Assembly (NCBI GenBank): GCA_947170265.1
Contig: CAMVSV010000016.1
Coordinates: 1-56,522 of the forward strand
DNA length: 56,522 nucleotides
Direction of reading: 5' to 3'
Origin: an uncultured Prevotella sp.
GTDB lineage: Bacteria; Bacteroidota; Bacteroidia; Bacteroidales; Bacteroidaceae
Part shown: one piece after another, positions 28,154 to 36,946 of the stretch
How the letters are laid out: the number at the start of each line of letters is the position of its first letter
How positions within the stretch are numbered: position 1 is the first letter of the stretch
Notes under the pieces: generated by a model
What the model saw: the letters and a program-made list of their open reading frames with translations, nothing else
Database searches by the model: none
Told to the model about the DNA's origin: nothing
Program-made: the position numbers and the translations under genes

Positions 28154-29245
28154 TCAGATATAGTCCTTTCCGTACTTTATTCCCACCTCATTCACATACT
28201 TGCGTACAAGAGCCGAAGAGTCTTCCTTCTTGCAGATGAAGAGCACGTTGCCCTGTTCCGCCACTATATACCCGTCGAGCCCGTTGATGACGGCAAGGTG
28301 GTCCGACGGTATCTTCACTATGTTGTTGCGGCTGTCTTCCATGAGCACCTCGGAGTCTATCACCACGTTGTCACCTTCCTGACGGCTCATGGCTTCATAG
28401 GCGGAATGCCATGTTCCGAGGTCTGCCCACCCAAAGTCGCTGTGCATGACATACACCCCGGGCGACTTCTCGAGTATGCCGCTGTCGATAGACAGGTTGG
28501 GATAGCGGGGGAAGTTCTCGCGCACATATTCCTGTTCTTCGGCAAGCGACAGTATGACGCCCGTGTCGTCGAGATGGTACATCACCTGAGGCAACAGGTT
28601 GTGTAGGTTCTCCACCAGCACGTCGACGCTGGCAAGATACATGCCCGTGTTCCAATAGAACTCTCCACTGTCCATGAACATCCGTGCAAACTCGCGCTCA
28701 GGCTTCTCGGTGAACGACTTCACCCTTGAGATACCTTCGTGGGGAGTGTCGTCGCCAAGCTGTATGTAGCCGTAGCCGGGCTCCGGACGCGTGGGTTTCA
28801 CCCCCATGGCGAGCATGCTGTCGTTCTCTGCCACGAACTCCAAGCCCTCGAGCACGTTGTGGCGGAAGGCTTCCTCATTGAACACCATCTGGTCTGACGG
28901 CGTGACAATGACCCGCGCCGTGCTGCAGCGACGGCTTATGCGGAAGCAACCCCATGCCACGCTGGGTGCGGTGTTGCGGAAGATGGGTTCGGCAAGGATG
29001 TTTTCCTCTGGCAGCTCTGGCAGCTGCTCCCTCACAAATTCCGCATACTCCTGATTGGTGCTCACAAGTATGTTGCTCTTTGGCACTATAGCAGCAAAGC
29101 GGTTGTAGGTCTGTTGCAGCTGCGTCTGCCCCATGCCGAAGAAGTCAATAAACTGCTTCGGCATGGCTTCACGGCTGCAGGGCCACAGCCGGCGCCCCTT
29201 TCCGCCGGCAAGGATAAGACAATAATTCTCTGAGTTTCTATCCAT
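28154..29245 (-). CDS. manC: Mannose-1-phosphate guanylyltransferase
   Basis: This 363-residue enzyme makes GDP-mannose from mannose-1-phosphate and GTP for glycan synthesis. The nucleotidyltransferase signature ILAGGKGRRLWPCSREAMPKQF is at the N-terminus, split here by the text limit only. Further family phrases are VTPSDQMV, GYGYIQLGD, FTEKPE and WNTGMY. The C-terminal left-handed helix is short, and the isomerase domain of the longer bifunctional form is absent. It is single, with no sugar-biosynthesis neighbours in the window. Confidence 0.93.
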   Translation of the reverse strand: MDRNSENYCLILAGGKGRRLWPCSREAMPKQFIDFFGMGQTQLQQTYNRFAAIVPKSNILVSTNQEYAEFVREQLPELPEENILAEPIFRNTAPSVAWGCFRISRRCSTARVIVTPSDQMVFNEEAFRHNVLEGLEFVAENDSMLAMGVKPTRPEPGYGYIQLGDDTPHEGISRVKSFTEKPEREFARMFMDSGEFYWNTGMYLASVDVLVENLHNLLPQVMYHLDDTGVILSLAEEQEYVRENFPRYPNLSIDSGILEKSPGVYVMHSDFGWADLGTWHSAYEAMSRQEGDNVVIDSEVLMEDSRNNIVKIPSDHLAVINGLDGYIVAEQGNVLFICKKEDSSALVRKYVNEVGIKYGKDYI

Positions 29246-29402
29246 AGTTTAGTTATTTTTAGCCTAACAGGCACTCTCGGTGCCTCTACTACGTTGTCAG
29301 TAGGTTTCGCATACGAAGTTAATCATTTTGCTCGTAATGCGCAAACTTTTCCTTTCAAATGTTCGCAGAATATGGCGGCAACCTACAAAAACGCATAAAA
29401 AG

Positions 29403-29433
29403 TTTGCCGTTTAAAGATTTTTCCGTAACTTTG
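29403..29433 (+). promoter_or_regulatory. Promoter of tRNA-Leu(CAA)
   Basis: -33 TTTG (29403-29406), 19 bp, -7 TAACTTTG (29426-29433). Transcription would start a few bases before the tRNA. Confidence 0.78.
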
Positions 29434-29443
29434 CAGTCGCTAA

Positions 29444-29525
29444 GCCCAGATGGCGGAATCGGTAGACGCGCTGGTCTCAAACACCAGTGGGGCAACCCGT
29501 GCCGGTTCGACCCCGGCTCTGGGTA
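29444..29525 (+). tRNA. tRNA-Leu(CAA)
   Basis: The acceptor stem GCCCAGA/TCTGGGT closes with one G-T pair at the end. The anticodon stem CTGGT/ACCAG carries the loop CTCAAAC with anticodon CAA. There is a short leucine-type variable arm and a GCCGG/CCGGC T-stem. The discriminator is A, and CCA is not encoded. Confidence 0.96.
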
Positions 29526-29542
29526 CACGGCTTTACAAGGAA

Positions 29543-29590
29543 GCAAAAGTGCTGTAAGCTATTCTGATGGCTTCCGGCACTTTTCTGCTT
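29543..29590 (+). terminator. Probable tRNA-Leu(CAA) terminator
   Basis: AAAAGTGC (29545-29552) pairs with GCACTTTT (29577-29584), with an inner AAGC/GCTT stem, followed by a pyrimidine-rich CTGCTTTT. A second short hairpin lies at 29594-29611. It could also be an attenuator ahead of glnN. Confidence 0.5.
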
Positions 29591-29646
29591 TTAGGCGGAA
29601 GCGTTTCCGCCATGTTATCAGCACAACAAACACTCACACACAAGAC

Positions 29647-31836
29647 ATGTCGAACTTAAGATTTCAGGTAGTAGAGAAAGCCTTCGCCAAGAAACCGTTG
29701 GAAGTAGAATCACCCAAGGAACGCCCGTCGGAGTTCTTTGCCAAAAACGTATTCACCCGCGCAAAGATGTACAAGTATCTCCAGCGCGACGTCTATGACA
29801 AACTCATAGACGTGATTGACAACGGTGCACCGCTCGACCGCAGCATTGCCGATGCCGTGGCAAAAGGCATGAAGCAATGGGCTGACGAGAACGGAGTGAC
29901 ACACTACACCCACTGGTTCCAGCCGCTCACCGAGGGTACGGCAGAGAAGCACGACGCCTTCATCGAGCACGACGGCAAGGGAGGAATGATTGAAGAGTTC
30001 TCGGGCAAGCTCCTCGTGCAGCAGGAACCCGATGCCAGCTCCTTCCCCAGCGGAGGCATAAGAGCCACCTTCGAGGCTCGGGGCTACTCGGCATGGGATC
30101 CCACCTCGCCGGTGTTCATCATCGACGATACACTGTGCATCCCCACCATATTCATATCCTATACCGGAGAGGCGCTCGACTACAAGGCACCGCTGAAACG
30201 CTCGCTCCATGCCGTTGACATGGCAGCCACCGCCGTGGCTCACTACTTCGACCCGGAGGTGAAGAAAGTAATATCAAATCTCGGATGGGAGCAGGAATAT
30301 TTCCTCGTTGACGAGACGCTCTTCCTTGCCCGCCCCGACCTGATGCTCACCGGGCGCACCCTCATGGGTCACGACTCGGCGAAGAACCAGCAGATGGACG
30401 ACCACTACTTCGGCATCATACCCGACCGTGTGCAGGCTTTCATGAAAGACCTTGAGGTGCAGGCCCTCGAACTCGGCATACCCTGCAAGACACGCCACAA
30501 CGAAGTGGCGCCCAACCAGTTTGAGTTTGCCCCTATATTCGAAGAGACAAACCTCGCCATCGACCATAACATGCTGTTCATGTCGCTGCTCAAGCGAGTG
30601 GCACGCAAGCACGGCTTCCGTGCACTGCTCCACGAGAAGCCCTTCGACGGCATCAACGGCTCGGGAAAGCACAACAACTGGAGCCTTGCCACCGACACAG
30701 GAGTGCTCCTCCATGCCCCCGGCAAGACCCCGGCACAGAACCTCCGCTTCGTGACCTTCGTGGTAGAGACCCTCATGGCGGTATATCGTCACGGAGGACT
30801 CCTCAAGGCAAGCATCATGAGTGCCACCAACGCCCACCGACTGGGAGCCAACGAGGCACCGCCAGCCATCATCTCCTCGTTCCTCGGCAAGCAGGTGAGC
30901 GAGCTGCTCGACCACATTGAGAAAGCCGACAAGGACGACCTCTTCACCGTGGCAGGCAAACAGAAGATGGAGATAGACATACCGGAGATACCCGAGCTGC
31001 TCATCGACAACACCGACCGCAACCGCACGTCGCCATTCGCCTTCACCGGCAACAGGTTTGAGTTCCGTGCCGTGGGCTCGGAAGCCAACTGCGCCAGTGC
31101 TATGATAGCCCTCAACACCGCCGTGGCAGAAGCATTGTGCGACTTTAAGCAACGCGTTGACGCCCTCATAGCCAAGGGCGAAGACCAGACAGCCGCCATC
31201 ATCGACGTGCTGCGCGACGACATACGCACCAGCAAACCCATACACTTCGACGGCAACGGATACAGCGACGAATGGGTGGAGGAAGCCACGCGCCGCGGTC
31301 TCGACGTAGAGAAGTCCTGTCCACTGGTGTTCGACCGCTACCTCGACGACGACACCGTGAGGATGTTTGAGAGCCAGAACGTGATGAACCGCAAGGAGCT
31401 CATCGCACGCAACGAAGTGAAATGGGAGACCTACACCAAGAAGCTGCAGATTGAGGCACGCGTATTGGGCGACCTGTCGATGAACCACATCATTCCCGTA
31501 GCCACCCACTACCAGACACGGCTTGCAAAGAACGTGTCGGCAATGCGCGAGATACTCTCTGCCGACGAAGCCGACCAGCTCTGCGCCCGCAACTTCAAGA
31601 TCATCCGTGAGATTGCCGAGCGCACCCAGACCATCGAGCGCATGGTGGAAGAACTTATTGAAGCTCGCAAGAAAGCCAACCGCATAGAGTGTGAGCGCGA
31701 GAAAGCCATCGCCTACCACGACACTGTAGCACCTAAGATGGAAGACATACGCTACCACATAGACAAGCTTGAGCTCACCGTTGCCGACGAGCTGTGGACG
31801 CTGCCCAAATACCGCGAGCTGCTGTTCATAAGATAA
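29647..31836 (+). CDS. glnN: Glutamine synthetase type III
   Basis: This enzyme makes glutamine from glutamate, ammonia and ATP. The 729 residues match the type III (GlnN) family of Bacteroidota. It begins MSNLRFQVVEKAFAKKP. Conserved type III phrases are present: FPSGGIRATFEARGYSAWD, KTRHNEVAPNQFE, FDGINGSGKHNNWSL, NAHRLGANEAPPAI and NRTSPFAFTGNRFEFR. The ATG at 29647 is used; an open frame runs upstream through the tRNA but is not coding. A hairpin at about 31850-31880 (ACCCGGAG/CTCCGGGT) follows the stop. Confidence 0.96.
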   Translation: MSNLRFQVVEKAFAKKPLEVESPKERPSEFFAKNVFTRAKMYKYLQRDVYDKLIDVIDNGAPLDRSIADAVAKGMKQWADENGVTHYTHWFQPLTEGTAEKHDAFIEHDGKGGMIEEFSGKLLVQQEPDASSFPSGGIRATFEARGYSAWDPTSPVFIIDDTLCIPTIFISYTGEALDYKAPLKRSLHAVDMAATAVAHYFDPEVKKVISNLGWEQEYFLVDETLFLARPDLMLTGRTLMGHDSAKNQQMDDHYFGIIPDRVQAFMKDLEVQALELGIPCKTRHNEVAPNQFEFAPIFEETNLAIDHNMLFMSLLKRVARKHGFRALLHEKPFDGINGSGKHNNWSLATDTGVLLHAPGKTPAQNLRFVTFVVETLMAVYRHGGLLKASIMSATNAHRLGANEAPPAIISSFLGKQVSELLDHIEKADKDDLFTVAGKQKMEIDIPEIPELLIDNTDRNRTSPFAFTGNRFEFRAVGSEANCASAMIALNTAVAEALCDFKQRVDALIAKGEDQTAAIIDVLRDDIRTSKPIHFDGNGYSDEWVEEATRRGLDVEKSCPLVFDRYLDDDTVRMFESQNVMNRKELIARNEVKWETYTKKLQIEARVLGDLSMNHIIPVATHYQTRLAKNVSAMREILSADEADQLCARNFKIIREIAERTQTIERMVEELIEARKKANRIECEREKAIAYHDTVAPKMEDIRYHIDKLELTVADELWTLPKYRELLFIR

Positions 31837-31947
31837 CACTCTCCTTTCACCCGGAGCGGCATTGCTTCTCCGGGTGAGCAGAGTGCAGCATTTACTCCGC
31901 AAACCTTAAAAACAAGGAATAATCAATAACAACAAAACCCAAATATT

Positions 31948-33570
31948 ATGAAAAAAACATTCTTACTGACCCTTGTCGCAGCCTTCGCCACACTGGCAAT
32001 GGCCAAGACCGACATCGTTTTTGACCAGCCCGCAGGCAACCTCAAGAGCTACACACGCCTTGGAAGAGCCAATTCGCTGTCAGGCTCAGGCATAGCAGAA
32101 ACTGAACAGTCGGGATACATATACCTTGTATACGCCACCGACGGCAGCGGCGACATCTGGGTGAAAGACCCCATAAGCCTTTACAACACCGGAGCATGGG
32201 TCAAAGGCAAGCTCAGCGAAGACAAGAAATCATTCAAGGTTCCAGTGGGACAGCACCTCTCCTACTCCAACACGGAGGATGACTACTGCTTCATGGGAGT
32301 GGGAACGGTGAGCGGCAACAGCCTCACCTACGATGCCAGCGTGACAGAGGTGGAATACACCATCGACGACAACGTCATACACCTGCGCAGCGACATGGAC
32401 ACCCGCAACAGCCCCACGAAGAAGCTCGGAGTGTTCTGGGAGAAAGACAAAGAATACCAGGGCTATGCCGACTGGGCTTCGGCATATATCGACATGGACT
32501 ACAACCCCGAAAACCCCGTAGACTACACACAACCCATAGCGCAGGTGCCCGAAGACCTCGAGACCAGCACCTATGCCATGATGCTCATGGACCTCACCTT
32601 CGACAACGAAGGCAAGGTTTCAGGCAGGGAACTGCTTCAGACCGATGCCAATGTGGGCTTCAAAGACGGCATGGTATACATACAGGGACTCAGCGGCATG
32701 GTACGCGACGGCTGGGTGGCTGGCACCGTCAGCGGCAACACCATAACCATTGCCTCCGGACAATACCAAGGCACCTACAACTACAATGGCACCGACTATC
32801 CCGTATACCTGCTCGGATGCGACTCCGAGACCGAAGAGGTGAAGGACATCGTGTTCACCTACGACCCAGAGAACGGAACCATGGAGCTTGAAGAAGGACT
32901 GTGGCTCGTAGACAATGCCGACCCCAACGCCATAGAGATGGCATTCGGAGTATATGAGAGCGTGATGCTCCTGCCAGGCGAAGATGCCGGCAACACCATT
33001 CCCGCCGACCTGCAGACCGAAGACTACATGATGATGCTCTTCGACCTCTCCTTCGACAACGAAGGCAAGGAGTCGGGACGCGAGCTTCTGCAAGCCACTG
33101 TGAAGGTGGGCATCAAGGACGGCAAAATCTACATACAGGGACTCAGCGGCTACAATCAGGAGGCATGGGCTGTGGGCACCGTCAACGGCACCGTTGTCAA
33201 CATTCCTGCCGGACAGAACATGGGCACCTACAACTACAATGGCACCGACTATCCCGTATACCTGCTTGGCTGCGACAAGGAGACAGAAGAAACCGAAGAC
33301 CTCATGTTCATATACAATGCCGAAGAGGGAACCCTTGAGCTCCTTGAGAGCCTGTGGATGGTGGAGAGCCCCGGACTGAGCACCGCCGATGGAGTGTTTG
33401 CCGTCTACGACAGCGTATATCTCATCAAGGTAGGTGGCGAAAATGCCATCACCAACGTAGAGACCAAGACCGCCGGAAACGCACCCATATACAACCTCCA
33501 GGGCATGCAGGTGAAGAATCCGCAGAAGGGCATCTTCATCCAGAACGGAAAGAAATTCGTAAAGAAATAG
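31948..33570 (+). CDS. Secreted repeat protein with C-terminal sorting-type tail
   Basis: This 540-residue secreted protein has a signal peptide (MKKTFLLTLVAAFATLAMA). Two copies of a module of about 140 residues follow an N-terminal domain. Each has MLxDLxFDNEGKxSGRELLQ, then KDGxxYIQGLSG and GTYNYNGTDYPVYLLGCD. They start near residues 210 and 355. The end reads APIYNLQGMQVKNPQKGIFI and a basic terminus, similar to type IX sorting tails. The function is unknown; nearby nucleotide identity of the two modules suggests a recent duplication. A terminator follows 28 nt after the stop. Confidence 0.78.
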   Translation: MKKTFLLTLVAAFATLAMAKTDIVFDQPAGNLKSYTRLGRANSLSGSGIAETEQSGYIYLVYATDGSGDIWVKDPISLYNTGAWVKGKLSEDKKSFKVPVGQHLSYSNTEDDYCFMGVGTVSGNSLTYDASVTEVEYTIDDNVIHLRSDMDTRNSPTKKLGVFWEKDKEYQGYADWASAYIDMDYNPENPVDYTQPIAQVPEDLETSTYAMMLMDLTFDNEGKVSGRELLQTDANVGFKDGMVYIQGLSGMVRDGWVAGTVSGNTITIASGQYQGTYNYNGTDYPVYLLGCDSETEEVKDIVFTYDPENGTMELEEGLWLVDNADPNAIEMAFGVYESVMLLPGEDAGNTIPADLQTEDYMMMLFDLSFDNEGKESGRELLQATVKVGIKDGKIYIQGLSGYNQEAWAVGTVNGTVVNIPAGQNMGTYNYNGTDYPVYLLGCDKETEETEDLMFIYNAEEGTLELLESLWMVESPGLSTADGVFAVYDSVYLIKVGGENAITNVETKTAGNAPIYNLQGMQVKNPQKGIFIQNGKKFVKK

Positions 33571-33598
33571 AAACTGACAAGTAACAATTAAAATATAG

Positions 33599-33632
33599 CG
33601 CCGCTTGCACAATCAGCAAGCGGCGCTTTTTT
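33599..33632 (+). terminator. Terminator of the secreted repeat protein gene
   Basis: An 11-bp GCGCCGCTTGC/GCAAGCGGCGC stem with a 6-nt loop is followed by six T residues. Confidence 0.92.
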
Positions 33633-33644
33633 GTGGTTTTACGG

Positions 33645-33847
33645 GTACCGCCGAGAAGATACTGGTTGACAAAGGAATGTCGCCAAAGGAAGCACGCGAG
33701 GTGAGCACACATCGCATCTTTAGCGGCATAAACGGCAACTACGGCACTGGCATACAAGGCATGACCATGGCAAGCGACAGATGGGAGAAAGAGTCGGAGC
33801 TGGCTTACGAGCTGGAGAGCGGCGAGATAATCTATGTGCCTGAATAG
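33645..33847 (+). pseudogene. Decayed CobN/HmuS-like fragment
   Basis: About 65 codons remain of a CobN-type chelatase subunit, a family that includes HmuS. The readable core is EAREVSTHRIFSGINGNYG followed by TGIQGMTMASDRWEKESE. Normal members exceed 1,000 residues. The fragment begins inside or after the preceding terminator and has no start of its own. It ends overlapping the 3-prime end of the opposing ABC ATPase gene by 16 nt. It is a remnant of a lost haem or cobalamin locus rather than a gene. Confidence 0.75.
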
Positions 33848-34578
33848 CGCTGCAACACTCCGGCATCGAGAAGCTGACGGGGCGACCCCATGGCTACGTC
33901 GGAGGGACTGGAGATGAGCCAGATGGTGTCAGCCATTGCCACAGCCTGCTCATAGTCGTGGGTGGAGAGGAATATGGTCTTGCCGTGGTCGTGGGCAAGG
34001 CTCCTCAAGAGCCTCATCATCTCTATCCTTCCGGGATAGTCGAGAAAGGCAGTGGGCTCGTCGAGCATCATCACGGGTGTTTGCTGGGCGAGTGCCCTGG
34101 CAATCATCACTTTCTGTCGCTCGCCGTCGCTGAGGGTGCCTATGAGCCTGTCGGCAAGCATTTCCATGCCCACCATCCCTATGGCTTCATCCACCATGCG
34201 GCGGTCGTCAGCCGAGAGTATTCCGAAGAAGCCTGTATAGGGTGTCCTGCCCATTGCCACGATGTCTCTCACGGTGAACCTCACGTTGCCCACCCTGCCG
34301 GTGAGCACCACGCTGACGAGCTTTGCCCTGAGTGCCGGGGCAAGTCCGTGGAGCGACCTCAGGCTGCCGCCGTCGCCTTCTGCCGCCAGCACCTCACCGC
34401 CGAGCGGCTCCTGCAGTGCTGCCATGGTGCGCAGCAGTGTGCTCTTGCCCGTGCCGTTTCTTCCCATCAGACATGTGAGCCTGTTGCTTTCCACGCTGCC
34501 ACACAGATTTTCCACCACCACTCTCCTTCTGTTTCGTCCGGAGTGATAGCCCACAGTGAGGTTTCTGAGCTCTATCAT
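33832..34578 (-). CDS. ABC transporter ATP-binding protein (FecE/BtuD/HmuV type)
   Basis: This 248-residue ATPase is of the iron-siderophore, haem or cobalamin importer family. The Walker A is GRNGTGKS (39-46), the signature LSDGERQK, Walker B VMMLDEPT, and the switch His is in FLSTHD. The start at 34578 (MIELRNLTVGY) is preferred because the longer start at 34602 lies only 5 nt beyond a -7 element (34607-34614). No permease or binding protein is in the window, so it is an orphan. The CobN-like remnant beside it suggests what the locus once contained. Confidence 0.87.
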   Translation of the reverse strand: MIELRNLTVGYHSGRNRRRVVVENLCGSVESNRLTCLMGRNGTGKSTLLRTMAALQEPLGGEVLAAEGDGGSLRSLHGLAPALRAKLVSVVLTGRVGNVRFTVRDIVAMGRTPYTGFFGILSADDRRMVDEAIGMVGMEMLADRLIGTLSDGERQKVMIARALAQQTPVMMLDEPTAFLDYPGRIEMMRLLRSLAHDHGKTIFLSTHDYEQAVAMADTIWLISSPSDVAMGSPRQLLDAGVLQRYSGT

Positions 34579-34606
34579 AGTGTTGCCTGCAGCCTTTTCC
34601 ATGGCG

Positions 34607-34614
34607 CAAAGGTA
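34607..34614 (-). promoter_or_regulatory. -7 element of the ABC ATPase gene
   Basis: TACCTTTG on the minus strand, followed by GCGCC. It decides the start codon of the gene. No -33 TTTG was seen. Confidence 0.6.
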
Positions 34615-34653
34615 GCAATTATTTCAGTTTTCCAGCCACTATGAAAAGAAATG

Positions 34654-34685
34654 TTTGCTCATGTCGGTAGGATAGAGTAATTTTG
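34654..34685 (+). promoter_or_regulatory. Promoter of the SF1 helicase
   Basis: -33 TTTG (34654-34657), 20 bp, -7 TAATTTTG (34678-34685). The ATG begins 7 nt after the box, so the message would be leaderless or nearly so. Confidence 0.75.
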
Positions 34686-34691
34686 CACGCA

Positions 34692-36557
34692 ATGAGCACC
34701 ACAGCCCTTCAGCACCTTCAGCAACAGCGCATGCTCCTCGAGATGGAGTATGCCGTGGAGAAAGAAGCCTTTCGCCGACAAACCGAGCTCATCGGTGTGG
34801 AGCGTAAGGTGAAGAGCGGTGATGCATGGTACCCCATCACCATCGGCAGGAGCTACTACAACTCCCTGAATCAGCTTCAGCTCGAGGTGTTCCGACATGC
34901 CGGCGACGACAGCGACCACAACTTTGAATATGGCAAGCCGCTGAGTTTCTTCCGTGGCGACCCTCTGAAATACTATGGTTTCAGTGCCACCGTGGCATTT
35001 GTCGACGGCAACCGCATGGTGGTGACCATTCCCGACAACGCCCCTGTCACCGAGCTGCAGACCATGACAGAGTCCATAGGCTGCCAGCTGTCGTTCGACG
35101 AAACCTCCTACCGAGCCATGTTCGATGCCATAGACCGCGTCATGCGAGCCCGCGACAACCGTCTTGCCGAGCTGCGTGAGCTGTGGTGGAGCGCCACGCC
35201 ACTGAAATGTTCGACTGCCACGCTGCCACCTGCTACGCTCAGCGCCCTCAATGCCTCGCAACAACATGCCGTGGAGAGCGTGGTAAGGGCACGAGACGTG
35301 GCTATAGTTCACGGACCGCCGGGAACAGGCAAGACCACCACCCTCGTGGAAGCTATCTATGAGACGCTGCGGCGCGAGCCCCAGGTGCTGGTATGCGCAC
35401 AGAGCAACATGGCTGTAGACTGGATATCCGAAAAACTCGTAGACCGGGGACTCAACGTGCTGCGTCTTGGCAACCCCTCGCGTGTCGACGACAAGATGCT
35501 GTCGTTCACCTATGAACGCCGCTTCGAGTCCCATCCCGACTATCCGCTGCTATGGAGCCTCCGCAAAGCCATGCGCGAGCTGCGGTCGCAACGCAAGAAC
35601 TTCCGGGGCACCTACCATCAGAAAATGGACAGGCTACGGGGACGCGCCACAGAGCTTGAGGTGCGCATCAACGGCGACATCTTCAGGCAGGCACATGTGG
35701 TGGCATCGACACTCGTGGGAGCCGACAGCCGCCTGCTCATGGGCATGACCTTCAACACCCTGTTTGTTGACGAAGCGGCACAAGCACTCGAAGCCGCCAC
35801 ATGGATAGCCATACGGCGTGCACGACGCGTGGTGCTCGCCGGAGACCACTGCCAGCTGCCACCGACAGTGAAGAGCATTGCCGCCCTCAAAGGCGGACTC
35901 TCCACCACACTCATGGAGCGCCTCGTCAAGCGACACCCCGAATGTGTCACCCTGCTACGCACCCAATACCGCATGAACGAGAAGATAATGAACTTCTCAA
36001 ACCAATGGTTCTACCACGGCATGGTCAACAGCTCGCCCACCATAAGCCACCGGGGCATTCTCGACTACGACAGCCCCATGGAGTGGATTGACACCTCTGC
36101 ACTCGCCGATGCCACAGCAGAGCAACGCAACAAGTCACTCTCGCTCACCAACACCGCCGAGGCACAGCTCACAGCCACCGTTCTCGAGAGCTATATATCA
36201 AAGATTGGCAGGCAGCGCATGGAAGACGAGCACATAGACATTGGCATAATCTCACCCTACAGGGCACAGGTGCAGCTGCTACGGCAAACAATAAAGAAAC
36301 AACAGGGGTTCAAGCCCTACCGGCGCTTCATCAGCGTGAACACCGTTGACGGTTTTCAGGGACAGGAACGCGACGTGATCATTATCTCACTCGTGCGCTC
36401 CAACGACAGCGGACAGATAGGGTTCCTGCGCGACCTTCGCCGAATGAACGTGGCAATGACGCGCGCACGAATGAAACTCATCATCATAGGCGATGCCGCA
36501 ACCCTCTCGCGCCATCCCTTCTATAAGCAGCTTTACGACTATATTCAGGAAAACTGA
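34692..36557 (+). CDS. UPF1-like SF1 DNA/RNA helicase
   Basis: This 621-residue superfamily 1B helicase unwinds nucleic acid with ATP. The N-terminal beta-barrel-like region (LLEMEYAVEKEAFRRQ, YYNSLNQLQLEVF) precedes motif I HGPPGTGKTTT (about 207), motif II VDEAAQALE, GDHCQLPPTV, QYRMNEKIM, ISPYRAQVQLLR, NTVDGFQGQERDVII and MNVAMTRARMKL. The family resembles IGHMBP2 and bacterial relatives. ATG at 34692 is used, not the TTG at 34683, which lies inside the -7 box. It has no nuclease domain, unlike the protein at 20975. Confidence 0.93.
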   Translation: MSTTALQHLQQQRMLLEMEYAVEKEAFRRQTELIGVERKVKSGDAWYPITIGRSYYNSLNQLQLEVFRHAGDDSDHNFEYGKPLSFFRGDPLKYYGFSATVAFVDGNRMVVTIPDNAPVTELQTMTESIGCQLSFDETSYRAMFDAIDRVMRARDNRLAELRELWWSATPLKCSTATLPPATLSALNASQQHAVESVVRARDVAIVHGPPGTGKTTTLVEAIYETLRREPQVLVCAQSNMAVDWISEKLVDRGLNVLRLGNPSRVDDKMLSFTYERRFESHPDYPLLWSLRKAMRELRSQRKNFRGTYHQKMDRLRGRATELEVRINGDIFRQAHVVASTLVGADSRLLMGMTFNTLFVDEAAQALEAATWIAIRRARRVVLAGDHCQLPPTVKSIAALKGGLSTTLMERLVKRHPECVTLLRTQYRMNEKIMNFSNQWFYHGMVNSSPTISHRGILDYDSPMEWIDTSALADATAEQRNKSLSLTNTAEAQLTATVLESYISKIGRQRMEDEHIDIGIISPYRAQVQLLRQTIKKQQGFKPYRRFISVNTVDGFQGQERDVIIISLVRSNDSGQIGFLRDLRRMNVAMTRARMKLIIIGDAATLSRHPFYKQLYDYIQEN

Positions 36558-36639
36558 CTCCAACATGGCAAGGCTACCACACCCAAAGCTGACCATCACC
36601 TCAGAAAAAGGGGTTGAAACACCCCCAAAAAGAGGTAAT

Positions 36640-36911
36640 CCTTATTTAGAATTTTTAGTTAACAAGTGTAAAGATAATTAAACATGTATTTAAAAATTGG
36701 CTCTTTCCGGGTGCGGGAAGAGCCAATTTTTTCGCCTTTGCAACTCACTGATTATCAAACGGTTGAAAGGGGCATTTTAAAAGAGCCTCTTTTAGCGTGC
36801 AAAAGAGCCTCTTTTGGAAGGTAAAAGAGCCTCTTTTGGAACGCGAAAGTGGCACTTTCGTTTTCTCACTGTGCGGAGAATATTTTTCGTTTGCATTTGT
36901 TAACAGTTTCC
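36640..36911 (-). repeat. Palindrome-array repeat, copy 3 (inverted)
   Basis: This full-length copy spans about 272 bp on the minus strand. The core (36911 down to about 36730) has the same four palindromes. The 26-bp end motif lies at 36640-36665 and is identical to that of copy 2. The spacer between core and end motif differs from copy 2 and here contains a terminator. It fills most of the gap between the helicase and ribD. Confidence 0.85.
36693..36732. terminator. Terminator between the helicase and ribD
   Basis: A long AAAAATTGGCTCTTTCC stem pairs with GGGAAGAGCCAATTTTT around a 6-nt loop. The T-runs on both strands make it bidirectional. It lies inside the spacer of repeat copy 3. Confidence 0.9.
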
Positions 36912-36946
36912 TATCGTCTAATAATTTTTCAAAAATAACGGGTTTC

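Noticed and set aside
29359..29646. N-terminal extension of glutamine synthetase
   Set aside because: The open frame crosses the tRNA-Leu gene and its terminator. The family start at 29647 fits the usual protein length.
30274..31902. 542-codon minus-strand frame opposite glnN
   Set aside because: It is antisense to a conserved enzyme and shows no domain or plausible start context.
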